Shown: one piece after another, positions 55,618 to 64,000 of the stretch
How positions within the stretch are numbered: the stretch's first letter is position 1
Layout: each line of letters begins with the position of its first letter
NCBI GenBank assembly: GCA_963169665.1
Contig: CAUJET010000113.1
Location: 34,920-98,919, forward strand
Reading direction: 5' to 3'
DNA: 64,000 bases
Source of the DNA: Actinomycetota bacterium
Lineage (GTDB): Bacteria; Actinomycetota; Acidimicrobiia; Acidimicrobiales; Ilumatobacteraceae
The notes under the pieces: generated by a model
Database searches by the model: none
Told to the model about the DNA's origin: nothing
Seen by the model: the letters and a program-made list of their open reading frames with translations, nothing else
Position numbers and translations under genes: made by a program

Positions 55618-58600
55618 GTGACCCACACCGAGCACGACGTCTTCCGCCTGCCGGCCCCCACCTTCACCGTCGACGACCTCGCGTCGATCGCTCGCGAGCA
55701 CTTCGGTGTCGAGGGCCGAGTGACGATGCTCGAGTCCGAGCGCGATCAGAACGCACGCATCGACACAGAGGACCGCACGTACGTGCTGAAGGTCGCCAAT
55801 GCCGGTGAGGACCGGGCGATCGTCGACCTGCAGTCGGCGATGCTCCGCCACCTCGAGTTGGTGGCCCCCGACCTGCCGGTACCTCGGGTCGTCGACACCC
55901 TCACCGGGGACGGGTTCGCCGATGTCGTGGGCCCGGGTGGCAGCCATCGGGTCCGCCTCGTCACGCATCTCGCCGGCAAGGTGCTCGCCCGCGTCGAGCG
56001 CACGCCTGATCTGGAGCGCGAGCTCGGCCGCGCCATCGGGCGCATGTCGGCGGCGCTCGCGAGCTTCGGGCATCCGGCGGCGCACCGACCGGACTTCCTG
56101 TGGAACCTCGACGCAGCAGCAGTCGTGACCACATGGCTCGACGACGTCACCGACCCGGACGACCGGGCCGTCGTGCGGCTCGCGTTCGACCGCTACGAGC
56201 AGCGGGTCGCACCCGTGCTCCACCGGTTGCCCGTGTCGGTGCTGCACCAGGACGCCAACGACTTCAACGTCCTCGTCGACGCGGATGAGTCGGGGGCGCC
56301 GAGCATCAGCGGCATCATCGACTTCGGCGATGCCACCTCCGGTCGCCGGGTGAACGAGCTCGCCGTCGCGCTCGCCTATGCGCTGCTCGACGTGCCCGAC
56401 GTTGCGGCCACGGCCCGCCGGATGATCGGTGGTCACACCGAGTTCGCGGTCCTGTCGGCCGACGAACTGCGGGTGCTGTTCGACCTCGTCGTCGCCCGGC
56501 TCGCGATGAGCGTCGTGATCTCGTCGCACCGCTCGGCGGCGTTCCCCGACAACGAGTACCTCACCGTCAGCCGAGCCCCGGCGCTGCGACTGCTCCGACG
56601 CCTCACTGCCATGCGACCCGAGTTCCTCCACTTCGTCGCCCGTGAGGCGGCCGGCCTCTCGGCGGTGCCGCAGCACGATGCGATCGTCGACTGGCTGCGC
56701 AGCGACGAGTGCCGACCGGTGTCGCCGCTGCCGTTCGATCTCCACCGTGCCGGTCGGATCGTGATCAGCCTCGCCGACGGCGCGCCCGGCATGGACGTGG
56801 CGGCCGACCCCGTCGCGTACTGGGACTGGGTGCGTCAGGAGATGGTCGCCGCCGACGCCGTGGTCGCGATCGGACGCTACGACGAGGACCGCAGCTGCTA
56901 CGCCGGCGACCAGTTCACCACCGACGCACCGGAGACCCGCTCGGTGCACCTCGGCATCGACCTCTTCGTCGAGGCCGAGACGCCGCTGCACGCGATGCTG
57001 CCCGGCACCGTCGTCACCGTCGTCGACAACGACCTCCCGTTCGACTACGGCCCCACCGTGATCGTGCGCCACGAGGCCGGCGAGGCCGGACCGTTCCACG
57101 TGCTCTACGGCCACCTGTCCCGGCGCACGTTGTCGACGGTCAGCCCCGGCCAGGAGGTCGCCGCCGGCGAGGTGATCGCCTACGTGGGTGACCACACGGT
57201 GAACGGCGGCTGGGCGCCGCACGTGCACCTGCAGATCATCACCGACCTCATGGCCGACCCGGCGCTCGGCCCCGACGGCAACTTCGAGGGCGCCGGAGAG
57301 CCGAGTCGGATGGCGGTGTGGCGCCAGATCGCCCCCGACGCCGACCTCCTCCTTCGCCTCGGGCCCGAGACCTGGGAGACCGGCGACGCACCGGGCGATC
57401 TCATGGAGCGTCGACGCGCCGACCTCGGCCCGTCGCTCAGCACGAGCTACCGCAGCAAGCTGTCCATCGTGCGCGGAACCGGGCCATGGCTCGTCGACCA
57501 CACCGGCCGCCGTCACCTCGACTGCGTGAACAACGTGTGCCACGTCGGCCACGCCCATCCGCACGTGGTGGCGGCGCTCACGCGCCAGGCCGCCGTGCTC
57601 AACACGAACACGCGTTACCTGCACCCGACCATCCTCGACTACGCCGAACGTCTCGCCGCCACCTTCCCTGATCCGCTCCGCGTCGTCTACTTCGTGAACT
57701 CCGGCTCGGAGGCCAACGAGCTCGCGCTGCGCATGGCGCGCACCGTCACCGGCCGCCACGACGTGGTGGCCGTCGACTGGGGCTACCACGGCAACACCAA
57801 CGACCTCGTCGAGATCAGCGCCTACAAGTTCAACCGCCGCGGCGGTGCCGGCCGCGCCGCGCACGTGCAACTGGCGGAGCTGCCCGACCCGTACCGCGGG
57901 CGCATCCGGTCGGCCGACGACGTCGCCGGTGCCGAGTACGCCACCTCGGTCGCCGATGCGATCGAGCGCGCCGTCGAGCACGACCCTCGCGGTCCGGCCG
58001 CGTTCATCGCCGAGTCGATCTCCGGCTGCGGCGGCCAGGTGGTCTTCCCCTCCGGCTACCTGCGCGAGGCCTACCGCCATGCCCGAGCCGCCGGCGCGCT
58101 GTGCATCGCCGACGAGGTGCAGGTCGGCTTCGGCCGTGTCGGCTCCTCGATGTGGGCATTCGAGCTCCAGGGCGTCGTGCCGGACATCGTCACGCTCGGC
58201 AAGCCGATGGGCAACGGTCACCCGCTGGCCGCGGTGGTCACCACGTCCGAGATCGCCGCGGCGTTCGCGAACGGCATGGAGTTCTTCAGCACCTTCGGCG
58301 GCAACCCGGTGAGCTGTGCGGTCGGCATGGCCGTGCTCGACGTGATCGAACGCGAGCAGCTGATGGCACGGGCCGGTGCCACCGGTTCGATGCTGCTCGA
58401 CGGGTTCCGTGAGCTGCAGCAGCGGCACGAGCTCATCGGTGACGTGCGGGGCGTCGGCATGTATCTCGGCATCGACCTCGTCACGGACCGCGAGACCCGT
58501 GGACCGGCGACCGCTTCGGCCGCCGAGGTGTCCGAGCGGTTGCGGGCGCGGGGCGTGCTGATCTCCACCGACGGTCCCGCCGACAACGTCCTCAAGATCA

Positions 58601-58692
58601 AGCCGCCGATCGTGTTCGGCGCGGCCGACGCGCGGATCCTGCTCGACGAGCTCGATGCCGTCCTGTCACGGCCGGGCGTCTCCCGCGACTGA
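55618..58692 (+). CDS. Three-domain fusion: APH-type kinase + M23 peptidase-like + class III aminotransferase/phospholyase-like
   Basis: APH part VSVLHQDANDFNVLVDADESGAPSISGIIDFGDATSGRRVNELA; M23-like HLGIDLFVEAETPLHAMLPGTVV...VLYGHLSRRTLSTVSPGQEVAAGEVIAYVGDHTVNGGWAPHVHLQI; AT part YFVNSGSEANELALRMARTVTG, CIADEVQVGFGRVGSSMWAFELQGVVPDIVTLGKPMGNGHPLAAV. Confidence 0.93.
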   Translation: MTHTEHDVFRLPAPTFTVDDLASIAREHFGVEGRVTMLESERDQNARIDTEDRTYVLKVANAGEDRAIVDLQSAMLRHLELVAPDLPVPRVVDTLTGDGFADVVGPGGSHRVRLVTHLAGKVLARVERTPDLERELGRAIGRMSAALASFGHPAAHRPDFLWNLDAAAVVTTWLDDVTDPDDRAVVRLAFDRYEQRVAPVLHRLPVSVLHQDANDFNVLVDADESGAPSISGIIDFGDATSGRRVNELAVALAYALLDVPDVAATARRMIGGHTEFAVLSADELRVLFDLVVARLAMSVVISSHRSAAFPDNEYLTVSRAPALRLLRRLTAMRPEFLHFVAREAAGLSAVPQHDAIVDWLRSDECRPVSPLPFDLHRAGRIVISLADGAPGMDVAADPVAYWDWVRQEMVAADAVVAIGRYDEDRSCYAGDQFTTDAPETRSVHLGIDLFVEAETPLHAMLPGTVVTVVDNDLPFDYGPTVIVRHEAGEAGPFHVLYGHLSRRTLSTVSPGQEVAAGEVIAYVGDHTVNGGWAPHVHLQIITDLMADPALGPDGNFEGAGEPSRMAVWRQIAPDADLLLRLGPETWETGDAPGDLMERRRADLGPSLSTSYRSKLSIVRGTGPWLVDHTGRRHLDCVNNVCHVGHAHPHVVAALTRQAAVLNTNTRYLHPTILDYAERLAATFPDPLRVVYFVNSGSEANELALRMARTVTGRHDVVAVDWGYHGNTNDLVEISAYKFNRRGGAGRAAHVQLAELPDPYRGRIRSADDVAGAEYATSVADAIERAVEHDPRGPAAFIAESISGCGGQVVFPSGYLREAYRHARAAGALCIADEVQVGFGRVGSSMWAFELQGVVPDIVTLGKPMGNGHPLAAVVTTSEIAAAFANGMEFFSTFGGNPVSCAVGMAVLDVIEREQLMARAGATGSMLLDGFRELQQRHELIGDVRGVGMYLGIDLVTDRETRGPATASAAEVSERLRARGVLISTDGPADNVLKIKPPIVFGAADARILLDELDAVLSRPGVSRD

Positions 58693-58755
58693 TTCCGACC
58701 TGACACGGCTGGGGCAGCGGTGCGGCGACGGTCGCCGTCGCTACCATCGGTCCCG

Positions 58756-59295
58756 ATGGGCTACCGGCACTCCCGCGAGGAGATCCTCGACGCTGCCGTT
58801 GCCGTCGCGCTCGAACGGGGCATGGCGTCGCTCACCTTCGGCGCCGTGGGTGAGCGCCTCGGCATCAGCGATCGCACCGTCGTGTACTACTTCGCCACGA
58901 AACCGGCGCTCGTGATCGCCGTCGCCGAGACGCTCGGGGTGACGCTGATGACCCTGCTCGACGACGCGTTCGGCCCGGAGCCGCAGTCCGAGCAGGACCT
59001 GCTGCGACGGGCCTGGCCGGCGCTGTCGGCGCCCGAGGCCGACCGGATCTTCGCCCTGTTCTTCGAGATGTTGGGGCTGGCGAGCGCGGGGCAGGCCCCG
59101 TACGACACGCTCGCTCCGGCGATGGTCGATGGATGGGTCGACTGGCTCGTCACCCGGCTGCCCAGTGGCTCCGTCGCGGCCCGCCGCCGCCGAGCCCTGG
59201 CGCTCGTGGCACAGATCGACGGGTTGTTGCTGCTGCGCCGCGTGCTCGGTGCCGAGGCGGCCGACCTCGCCGCCCGCGAACTCGGCGCTCGCTGA
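58756..59295 (+). CDS. TetR family transcriptional regulator
   Basis: SREEILDAAVAVALERGMASLTFGAVGERLGISDRTVVYYFATKPALVIAVAE HTH. Confidence 0.9.
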   Translation: MGYRHSREEILDAAVAVALERGMASLTFGAVGERLGISDRTVVYYFATKPALVIAVAETLGVTLMTLLDDAFGPEPQSEQDLLRRAWPALSAPEADRIFALFFEMLGLASAGQAPYDTLAPAMVDGWVDWLVTRLPSGSVAARRRRALALVAQIDGLLLLRRVLGAEAADLAARELGAR

Positions 59296-59362
59296 GCCGT
59301 CCCGCTGTCCCGCCGTCCGGCCGTCCGTCAGACGACAGGTGCCGATCGGCCAGGGTCGAATG

Positions 59363-60520
59363 TCAGACGGTGACGAAGCGACGGACGGCCATCAGCCGGC
59401 TGTCGGCAGGGATGAAGCCCTGGCGCACGACATCACCGTTCTCCGGCGAGTGGATCCAGCGCTTGGCGTCGATCGCGATGCCCACATGCCCGATCACGCC
59501 GGGGGCGTTGCTCGAGGCCATGAAGATCAGGTCGCCGGCCTGGATGTCCTGGGTGAACCAGTCGACCGCGACGCCCTTGGTGGACTGCAGCACGCTCGAG
59601 TGCGGGAGGCTGATCCCGATCTGGCGGTAGGCCATCATCGTGAGGCCCGAGCAGTCGAACGAGTCGGGACCGGCGGCGGCGAACACCCACGGCTTGCCCA
59701 GCTGGGCCTTGGCGTAGGCGACGACGGTGTCGATCCGTGCCGCAGCCGCGGATGCAGCGTTCGTGGCGGCCGAGTTGGCCTGGCCGGTACCGGACGAGGG
59801 GGTGACGGTCAGCGTGCCGCCGGCCGGGATCGTGAGCGTCCGCCCGGGGGCGAGCACGCTCTCGAGGGTGAGACCGTTCGCCTTCAGCAGCGGGCCGTAC
59901 TTCAGGCCGTGCTTGGAAGCGATGCCGTAGATGCTGTCGCCGGCCTGCACCACGTAGGTGCCCGCACCGGCGGTCGCCGCGGGAGCGGCGGGCGGGGTTG
60001 CCTGGCCGGAGGAAGCGGGCGTGGGGGAGACGGCCACGCTTCCTCCGGCCGGGATGGTGAGCGTGCGCCCAGGGAGCACCACGCTGTCGATCTTGAGCTT
60101 GTTCGCCTGCAACAGGCCGTTCAGGCTGACGCCGTACTTCCTGGCGATGTTGAACAGGGCGTCGCCGGCCTGCACCACGTAGGTGGTGGCGGGTGCCCGG
60201 CCGGCCGAGCCGGTCGATGCTGCGCTGGTCGTCGGCAGCGGGGCGGTGGCGCCCGCCGGCACGACGAGCACCATGCCCGGGTGGATCACGCTGTTCACCG
60301 TCATCGCATTGGCCGCGAGCAGCGCGTTCATCGAGACGCCGAGCTTCTTGGCGATGCCGAAGAACGTGTCGTCCTGCTTCACCACGTAGGTGCCGGTGCT
60401 CGACGACGACGGTGCCGGGGCGGCAGCCGCCGGGCTCGCCGGCGCTCCCACCGCGGTCATCGAGACGGCAACGGTGAGGCTGGCGAGTGCGAGTCGGAAG
60501 GTCCTCGTCGTGCGGCGCAT
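59363..60520 (-). CDS. Secreted NlpC/P60 cell-wall hydrolase with three LysM repeats
   Basis: Signal peptide; GTYVVKQDDTFFGIAKKLGVSMNALLAANAM, TTYVVQAGDALFNIARKYGVSLNGLLQANKL, GTYVVQAGDSIYGIASKHGLKYGPLLKANGL; NlpC AAGPDSFDCSGLTMMAYRQIGISLPHSS...GHVGIAID. Confidence 0.94.
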   Translation of the reverse strand: MRRTTRTFRLALASLTVAVSMTAVGAPASPAAAAPAPSSSSTGTYVVKQDDTFFGIAKKLGVSMNALLAANAMTVNSVIHPGMVLVVPAGATAPLPTTSAASTGSAGRAPATTYVVQAGDALFNIARKYGVSLNGLLQANKLKIDSVVLPGRTLTIPAGGSVAVSPTPASSGQATPPAAPAATAGAGTYVVQAGDSIYGIASKHGLKYGPLLKANGLTLESVLAPGRTLTIPAGGTLTVTPSSGTGQANSAATNAASAAAARIDTVVAYAKAQLGKPWVFAAAGPDSFDCSGLTMMAYRQIGISLPHSSVLQSTKGVAVDWFTQDIQAGDLIFMASSNAPGVIGHVGIAIDAKRWIHSPENGDVVRQGFIPADSRLMAVRRFVTV

Positions 60521-60650
60521 GTCCAAGTGATCGGCGCCCCGAAGCCGGGACTTGAGAGTTTCTTGACAGAAATCCACGAGCCCGGAGTGGTTCGCCCTGG
60601 TCAGCCGGGTCGGAGGATCCGCGATTCGACGTCGATGCCGTGGTACTCGG

Positions 60651-62711
60651 TCAGATGCGTGGTCGTCCGCTGCCGGTGACGTGCAGGCGTCCCTCCACGA
60701 ACATGGGGGTGCCGCTCACCTCCACGGTCGACTCGTGCCAGTCGGTGGCGATCTCCACCTCGGCCGCACCGGCGGCCTCCATGTCGCGCCGCACCCGTGC
60801 GGTCAGCACGTCGGTCGCGTGTTCGACGGCCGCCTCGAGCGACACGAACACGACCGGCCCGTCGCCCGCGTGCACCACGAACTGACCGAGCTGCGGTGCC
60901 GAGATCGTGCAGTCGTGGGAGATGCGCACCCGACCCACCACGGCACCGATCGCGTTGGCGACGTCGGCGTCGTGGGGCACTTCCGCAGCCGTGCCCAGCA
61001 GGGCCGCCACCGCGGGGTAGTAGCTCGGCGCCGAGGCACCCAGACCGACCAGCGGCGTGCTCAGGCCCACCGAGATCCGGCTCACCCCGGTGTGACCGCC
61101 CAACGCGGCCTGCACGGCCCGGCTCTGCACCGTGTCGCCGGGCAGGCCGTCGTGTTCGAACGCCGCGGCGAGCACCGCCTCGGCCGACCGGCGCACGAGC
61201 GTGTCGACCGTGAGCTGGGAGATGGTGGGCGCGTCGTCGGCGATCGCCCGACCGAGGCGGTCGCGTCGGCGGGCGAAGAGCTGTGCTGCCTTGCGAGCCG
61301 CGTCGGCATCGCCCGTGTGCTGCCCCGCCAGCACATGGTTCGCGTCGGTGGGCGTGAACGAGGCGAGCTGCAGCACGCCGCGGCGCACCAGGCGCTCGGT
61401 CACCCGCTGGCGACTCGCCGAGGTCATCACCGTGGCGGCGGTGACGATGTGCCCGTCGGCCGCGTCGACCGTCTCGACGACGCGCCGCTCGGTGTCGTCG
61501 AGGTCGCCGGTGCGGTGGCGGTCGAGCAGCAGCACGAACACGCCGTCGAGATCGCTCGGCGGGTCGGCCGCCAACTGACGATCGAGCGCCGCGTGCACGA
61601 AGCCGCGGTGGGCCATCGCCGCGAGCGCCACCGGGATCACGCGGCGAGGGCCCAACTGCAGGACGGCGCCGGCGGCGCGCTCGTCGTGGCGCACCTGGCT
61701 GTCGCCGCCGAGGCCGTGGGTGTGCATCTCCACCGCGGCCACCATCGTTCGGTGTCCGCCGACGGTGGCGCCCAGTGTGCTGACCAGCGGGATGCCGTGG
61801 CGCAGCACCGCGATGTCGGTCGTGGTGCCGCCGATGTCGCTGATGATCGCGTCGTCGAGGCCGGTGAGGTGGGCGGCACCGACGAGGCTGGCCGCCGGAC
61901 CGGAGAGGATCGTCTCGATCGGGCGTTCACGCACGAATTCGGCCGACACCAGCGAGCCGTCGCCGCGCACCACCATCACGGGGGCGTGCACGCCGTGGGC
62001 GACGAGCGTCTGCTCGGTCGTGGCCACCAGCCGGTCGATGATCGGCACCAGGCGTGCGTTCAGGATCGCCGTGACTGCCCGCTTCGGACCGTTGAGCTGC
62101 GCGGACAGCACATGGCTCGCGGTGACGGTCTTGCCGGTGAGACGCCGGATGAGTTCGACCGTCGCCAGCTCGTGGGCCGGGTTGCGCACGCTGAACTGTG
62201 ACATCACGGCGAACCCGTCGACCCGATCGGCCACCTCGGTGACCCGTTCGGCCAGGAGCTCGAGGTCGAGCGGCGTGCGTTCCCCTCCGTGGGGGTCGTG
62301 GCCGCCGGCGAGCAGCACCGCCGGATCGCCGCCCAGTGCAGCGCGCAGGCCGCCTCGTTCGATCACGTCGTCGTCGAAGCCGATGATCACTGCGCACACC
62401 GGACGTCCCGACCCCTCGACGAGTGCATTGGTGGCCAAGGTGGTCGACAGCGACACGAGCTCGATCGCCGAGGGCTGCACACCGGCCGTGCGGAGCGCCG
62501 CGTCGATCGCGCCGCTGATGCCGATGCTGAGGTCGTGGTGCGTGGTCGGCGACTTCGCCTTCGCGACGACCGTGCGCGAACGCTCGTCGTACACGACGGC
62601 GTCGGTGTAGGTGCCACCGGTGTCGATGCCGAGGAGGAGATGGCCATTCGAAGCTGGCATCGAAGCTGGCATCGAAGCTGGCATCGAGGGGGGAGGAGTG
62701 GCGTCGGTCAT
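60651..62711 (-). CDS. Hydantoinase/oxoprolinase family protein (HyuA-like)
   Basis: LLLGIDTGGTYTDAVVYDE..., LVSLSTTLATNALVEGSGRPVCAVIIGFD, IISDIGGTTTDIAVLRHG. Confidence 0.92.
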   Translation of the reverse strand: MTDATPPPSMPASMPASMPASNGHLLLGIDTGGTYTDAVVYDERSRTVVAKAKSPTTHHDLSIGISGAIDAALRTAGVQPSAIELVSLSTTLATNALVEGSGRPVCAVIIGFDDDVIERGGLRAALGGDPAVLLAGGHDPHGGERTPLDLELLAERVTEVADRVDGFAVMSQFSVRNPAHELATVELIRRLTGKTVTASHVLSAQLNGPKRAVTAILNARLVPIIDRLVATTEQTLVAHGVHAPVMVVRGDGSLVSAEFVRERPIETILSGPAASLVGAAHLTGLDDAIISDIGGTTTDIAVLRHGIPLVSTLGATVGGHRTMVAAVEMHTHGLGGDSQVRHDERAAGAVLQLGPRRVIPVALAAMAHRGFVHAALDRQLAADPPSDLDGVFVLLLDRHRTGDLDDTERRVVETVDAADGHIVTAATVMTSASRQRVTERLVRRGVLQLASFTPTDANHVLAGQHTGDADAARKAAQLFARRRDRLGRAIADDAPTISQLTVDTLVRRSAEAVLAAAFEHDGLPGDTVQSRAVQAALGGHTGVSRISVGLSTPLVGLGASAPSYYPAVAALLGTAAEVPHDADVANAIGAVVGRVRISHDCTISAPQLGQFVVHAGDGPVVFVSLEAAVEHATDVLTARVRRDMEAAGAAEVEIATDWHESTVEVSGTPMFVEGRLHVTGSGRPRI
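62649..62684 (-). repeat. 12-bp tandem repeat x3 in the 5' end of the HyuA-like gene
   Basis: (cgaagctggcat)x3 on the + strand, encoding PASM-PASM-PAS repeats. Confidence 0.9.
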
Positions 62712-62755
62712 GCGTCTGGTGGGCGGGGAGACGGGCCAGGCTAGCGTCGGCCTCG

Positions 62756-63925
62756 ATGGCCGAACCTGTCGTGACCCCAGCCCATCGATCAGCCGATCAG
62801 CAGCCCGATCAGGCCGCCGAGCGCCCCGGTGTCGGCGTCCGCGATGCGCTGGTGGTCGTGCCGTGCCGGCCGCTCCAGCCGACCCTCGAGTTCTTCACCA
62901 AGCGCCTCGGCTTCCGCGTCGACGCGATCTTCCCGGCCGACTCGCCGTCGACGGCCGAGCTGTCGGGCCACGGCCTCGCGCTCCGCCTCGAGCCCGGTGC
63001 CGCCGACGTGGCACCCGGCGCCCATCTCTCGCTGCGCCTGCGCTGCGACGACCCGGCCGCGATCGCGGGCGGCGAGACCGAACTGATCGCGCCGAACGGC
63101 ACACGGGTGCTGCTGGTCGATGCGGATCCGGCGCTCGTGCTGCCGCCGGTGCAGCAGTCGCTCGTGGTCGCCCGCATGCGCGACGACGCGGCGTGGGGCG
63201 TCGGCCGTGCCGGCATGGAGTACCGCGACATCATTCCGGGACGCCAGGGCGGCCGGTTCATCGGCTCCCACATCCGCATCACCACCGACGGCCTCGTGCC
63301 CGACTACGTGCACTACCACAAGGTCCGTTTCCAGATGATCTACTGCCACCAGGGCTGGGTCCGTCTGGTGTACGAGGACCAGGGTGAGCCGTTCGTGCTC
63401 GAGGCGGGCGACTGCGTGCTGCAGCCGCCCGAGATCCGCCACCGCGTGCTCGAGAGCGGCGGTGGTCTCGAGGTGATCGAGCTCGGGTGCCCGGCCGAGC
63501 ACGAGACGCTCGCCGACCATTCGATGCCACTGCCCACCGGTGCGCTGGATCCGGACAAGGATTTCGGTGGCCAACGGTTCGTCCGCCACGACGCGAGCGA
63601 GGCCGCCTGGCAGCCGTGGCGCTTCGAGGGGTTCGAGTACCGCGACATCGGCATCGGCGCGGCCACCGACGGCCTGGCCGGCGTGCGCGTCGCCCGCCCC
63701 GCCGGCGCCGATCACACCCCGCCGTCGGCGCACGACGCCGAGTTCGTGTTCGCGTTCGTGCTGCACGGCTCGTGCACCCTGGTGTGCGAGGGGCACGACC
63801 CGGTCGAGCTCCGCGACGGCGACACCGTCGTCGTGCCGGCGGGGCTGGTGCACTCCTTCACCGAGTGCAGCGCCGACCTCGAGCTGCTCGACGTCACTCT
63901 CCCCGAGCTCGTCCCCACCCGCTGA
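62756..63925 (+). CDS. VOC-like domain fused to two cupin domains
   Basis: N-terminal PLQPTLEFFTKRLGFRVDAIFPADSPSTAEL (VOC-like); MIYCHQGWVRLVYEDQGEPFVLEAGDCVLQPPEIRHRVLES (cupin); FAFVLHGSCTLVCEGHDPVELRDGDTVVVPAGLVHSFTECS (cupin). Confidence 0.88.
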   Translation: MAEPVVTPAHRSADQQPDQAAERPGVGVRDALVVVPCRPLQPTLEFFTKRLGFRVDAIFPADSPSTAELSGHGLALRLEPGAADVAPGAHLSLRLRCDDPAAIAGGETELIAPNGTRVLLVDADPALVLPPVQQSLVVARMRDDAAWGVGRAGMEYRDIIPGRQGGRFIGSHIRITTDGLVPDYVHYHKVRFQMIYCHQGWVRLVYEDQGEPFVLEAGDCVLQPPEIRHRVLESGGGLEVIELGCPAEHETLADHSMPLPTGALDPDKDFGGQRFVRHDASEAAWQPWRFEGFEYRDIGIGAATDGLAGVRVARPAGADHTPPSAHDAEFVFAFVLHGSCTLVCEGHDPVELRDGDTVVVPAGLVHSFTECSADLELLDVTLPELVPTR

Positions 63926-63935
63926 CCCATCCAGC

Positions 63936-63982
63936 GCGTTTGGTCGCTCCCGCGTCATATCGACGCGTTCGCGACCAAACGC
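63936..63982. repeat. Intergenic palindrome (copy e)
   Basis: GCGTTTGGTCGCTCCCGCGTC (63936-63956) - atatc - GACGCGTTCGCGACCAAACGC (63962-63982): 18/21 arm pairs; left arm closely resembles copies c and d. Confidence 0.85.
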
Positions 63983-64000
63983 TGAGGGGCGGTGGTTCGC

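Noticed and set aside
54547-58428. 1293-aa antisense ORF opposite the HAL-like, enoyl-CoA hydratase and APH-M23-AT genes
   Set aside because: Antisense composition artefact; the + strand genes have strong motifs and this translation has none.
60521-60610. Possible ydaO/c-di-AMP riboswitch upstream of the LysM-NlpC gene
   Set aside because: Such genes often carry one, and CCAGGGCGAACCACUCCGGG looks faintly similar, but the conserved core could not be aligned; would need Infernal RF00379.
1-64000. Mobile element, prophage or defence island
   Set aside because: No transposase, integrase, phage structural, restriction-modification or toxin-antitoxin motifs seen; gene order and composition look like uniform chromosomal backbone.

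Overview
High-GC chromosomal window. The gene content (CarD, mycothione reductase, PknG-type kinase, GlnX/GlnH-like proteins) suggests an actinobacterium, possibly Acidimicrobiia-like; taxonomy is inference only. I support about 46 protein genes, one tRNA-Arg(UCU), several intergenic palindromes, one strong hairpin, and a paired CsoR/CstR-like operator. Most of the window is ordinary metabolism: rimO, pgsA, cinA, HtrA-like protease, carD, glutamine synthetase family, SDRs, VOC proteins, P450, ClC channel, nifJ, surE, mtr, acyl-CoA dehydrogenase, NlpC/P60-LysM and others. The most interesting locus is 27251-36280. It is a run of seven same-strand genes, five of the six junctions overlapping start-to-stop: GlnX-like membrane protein, GlnH-like lipoprotein, an unrecognised helical protein, PknG-like kinase, zinc-ribbon PP2C phosphatase, VWA protein and zinc-ribbon FHA protein. 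It looks like an expanded form of the mycobacterial GlnX-GlnH-PknG-GarA amino-acid sensing pathway. Other items worth follow-up: a permuted PEP-synthase-like lipoprotein; an APH-M23-class III aminotransferase fusion; a HAL/PAL-family protein whose MIO triad reads GTG; MMPL + DUF2892 genes behind a perfect ATACCCCATGGGGTAT palindrome; a possible c-di-GMP-I-like leader upstream of an LPxTG DUF3494 protein; and a dispersed family of intergenic palindromes. No CRISPR, IS element or prophage was seen. All assignments come from reading the translations; no searches were run.
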